Assembly (NCBI GenBank): GCA_018262455.1
Contig: JAGSPR010000356.1
Span: 1 to 7,835, forward strand
DNA: 7,835 nucleotides
Reading direction: 5' to 3'
From: Deltaproteobacteria bacterium
Lineage (GTDB): Bacteria; Myxococcota; Polyangia; Haliangiales; Haliangiaceae
Shown here: positions 6,990 to 7,835 of the stretch, piece after piece
Layout: each line of letters starts with the position of its first letter
How positions within the stretch are numbered: position 1 is the stretch's first letter
Translations under genes and position numbers: made by a program
Notes under the pieces: model-generated
Told to the model about the DNA's origin: nothing
Database searches by the model: none
What the model saw: only the letters and a program-made list of their open reading frames with translations

Positions 6990-7784
6990 TCATGGCACCG
7001 CGTGGATCACGGAGCCCATGAAGTAGGTCCCGGAGGGAATCTCGACGTCGAACGGGAGGAACGCCGTGCCGCTCTTGCTGGCGGAGAGCTGGACCGTGCC
7101 GGGCGACACGTTGAGGCCCCACGCGTACGGGCACGGCGAGCGGGTCGTGTCCTGGGCCAGGCTCGGTGCGCACAGCCCACCGGCATAGACGATCTTCTCG
7201 GGCGCAGGCGTGACGCTGACCTCCTTCGCGCCGGTGAAGTCGCCGCCGTCGCAGTCGCGGACCTGGACGAGGATCGTGCCCATCGCCGGATCACGGTTGG
7301 CGCCGCTGACGCTGTAGAGCGAGTTCGTCGCCGACGACGAGCCCATCCACGACTGCAGGCCCACGATGTCGCGATCGAGCGCTGCCTCCGGGACGAACAG
7401 GCTGGTCAACAGGTTCTGCTTCGCGAACGTCACGACCGCGGTGACCGGGAGGCCGCCCGAGGGCACGCTCAGGGTGTAGTCGCCGTTGCTGGCGCTGGTG
7501 GTCTGTGCCAGCACGGTGCCGCCGAGCCGATCGAGCGCGGTGATCGCCACGTCGTTCTCGGGATCCAGCGTGCCGATCACGGTCACGCGGATCGTCGTCC
7601 CGCTGATCAGCAGCGGATCCGAGATCGTCGCGGGGGGCGGACACGGTCCGCGCGCGAGGCTGCCATCAGCGGATCCGCCCGTGCCGCCGCCGTCGCCGTC
7701 GCCGGTGGCGTCGAACCCGATCCGCCCGCACCCGACGGCGAGCACCGCGAGCAGAGCCTTCCCCCAGACCATCGTCCGCATCAT
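6990..7784 (-). CDS. Lipoprotein with Gly/Asp linker and carboxypeptidase-regulatory-like domain
   Basis: From ATG 7784 the protein has 264 residues; an upstream ATG at 7814 (274 residues) gives a long polar n-region and ATG 7772 a minimal one. I prefer 7784 because the signal peptide then has a normal form: MMRTMVWGK, a hydrophobic ALLAVLAVG and Cys at residue 19, with Gly at +2, compatible with outer-membrane sorting. The mature protein starts CGRIGFD, then a Gly/Asp/Ser-rich flexible linker (about 20-45), and then a beta-rich domain with TLDPENDVAITALDRLGGT and NGDYTLSVPSGG. The G-x-Y-x-L-x-V-P pattern recalls CarboxypepD_reg / transthyretin-like modules. A second beta-rich part holds the cysteine-containing segments DCDGGDF, GGLCAPS and RSPCPYAWG and may be disulphide-bonded. 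It is probably a surface or periplasmic binding or structural protein; the specific role is unknown. It runs tail-to-tail with the groEL fragment. Confidence 0.8.
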   Translation of the reverse strand: MMRTMVWGKALLAVLAVGCGRIGFDATGDGDGGGTGGSADGSLARGPCPPPATISDPLLISGTTIRVTVIGTLDPENDVAITALDRLGGTVLAQTTSASNGDYTLSVPSGGLPVTAVVTFAKQNLLTSLFVPEAALDRDIVGLQSWMGSSSATNSLYSVSGANRDPAMGTILVQVRDCDGGDFTGAKEVSVTPAPEKIVYAGGLCAPSLAQDTTRSPCPYAWGLNVSPGTVQLSASKSGTAFLPFDVEIPSGTYFMGSVIHAVP

Positions 7785-7835
7785 ACGGCCCGCGCTGGTC
7801 ACGGTGGAAGTCATCTGCGCCGGCGTCGAACTCCT

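Noticed and set aside
1..7835. CRISPR arrays, tRNA/rRNA genes, insertion-sequence ends
   Set aside because: No regularly spaced repeats, no tRNA-like cloverleaf and no transposase or terminal inverted repeats were seen on reading.

Overview
The window reads as chromosomal DNA of a high-GC (about two thirds G+C by eye), GC3-biased bacterium. It is most likely a myxobacterium-like deltaproteobacterium (Myxococcota, perhaps the Haliangium/Kofleriaceae side). The main clues are a lipoprotein whose mature end begins C-G-R-I-G-F-D followed by a Gly/Asp-rich linker, a Tat-type lipoprotein, and long Ala-rich proteins of unknown family. The taxonomic placement is an inference from style, not from a marker gene.

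Layout from left to right. Positions 1-83 hold the 3' end of a plus-strand gene. Positions 84-740 are a decayed stretch: an unrecognised plus-strand ORF remnant, then a broken type II toxin-antitoxin pair. The antitoxin is of the TIGR02574/PF09720 addiction-module type with at least one frameshift; the ParE/RelE-like toxin is shifted and cut off after about 30 codons. From 739 to 5146, on the minus strand, lie two coupled genes. The upstream one encodes a very large Ala-rich helical protein with a C-terminal HELGH zinc-peptidase-like domain; the downstream one encodes a Tat-type beta-propeller-like lipoprotein. They overlap in a TGATG stop/start. The large gene is interrupted near its 5' end by a one-base frameshift: its true N-terminus (ATG at 5146) is in another frame from the 1018-codon open stretch, and the rebuilt protein is about 1131 residues.

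Divergently, after a 57-base gap, come two plus-strand genes (5204-5995 and 5995-6345), also joined by TGATG. They encode a 263-residue protein that looks like a tandem Mog1/PsbP (DcrB/DUF1795) fold and a 116-residue companion. Positions 6513-6962 carry a fragment matching only the last quarter of GroEL. The window ends with a minus-strand lipoprotein (6990 to about 7784) with a signal peptide, linker and beta-sandwich-type domains, convergent with the groEL fragment across a small GC hairpin.

The most interesting unit is the divergent four-gene block 739-6345: a non-Sec, coiled-coil-rich putative metallopeptidase coupled to a lipoprotein, facing two small proteins whose fold resembles that of secretion-effector chaperones (EagR/DUF1795). 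A working hypothesis is a secreted toxin/effector with an accessory or immunity lipoprotein and chaperone-like partners. The zinc motif, overlaps and frameshift are visible in the sequence; the functional link is inference.
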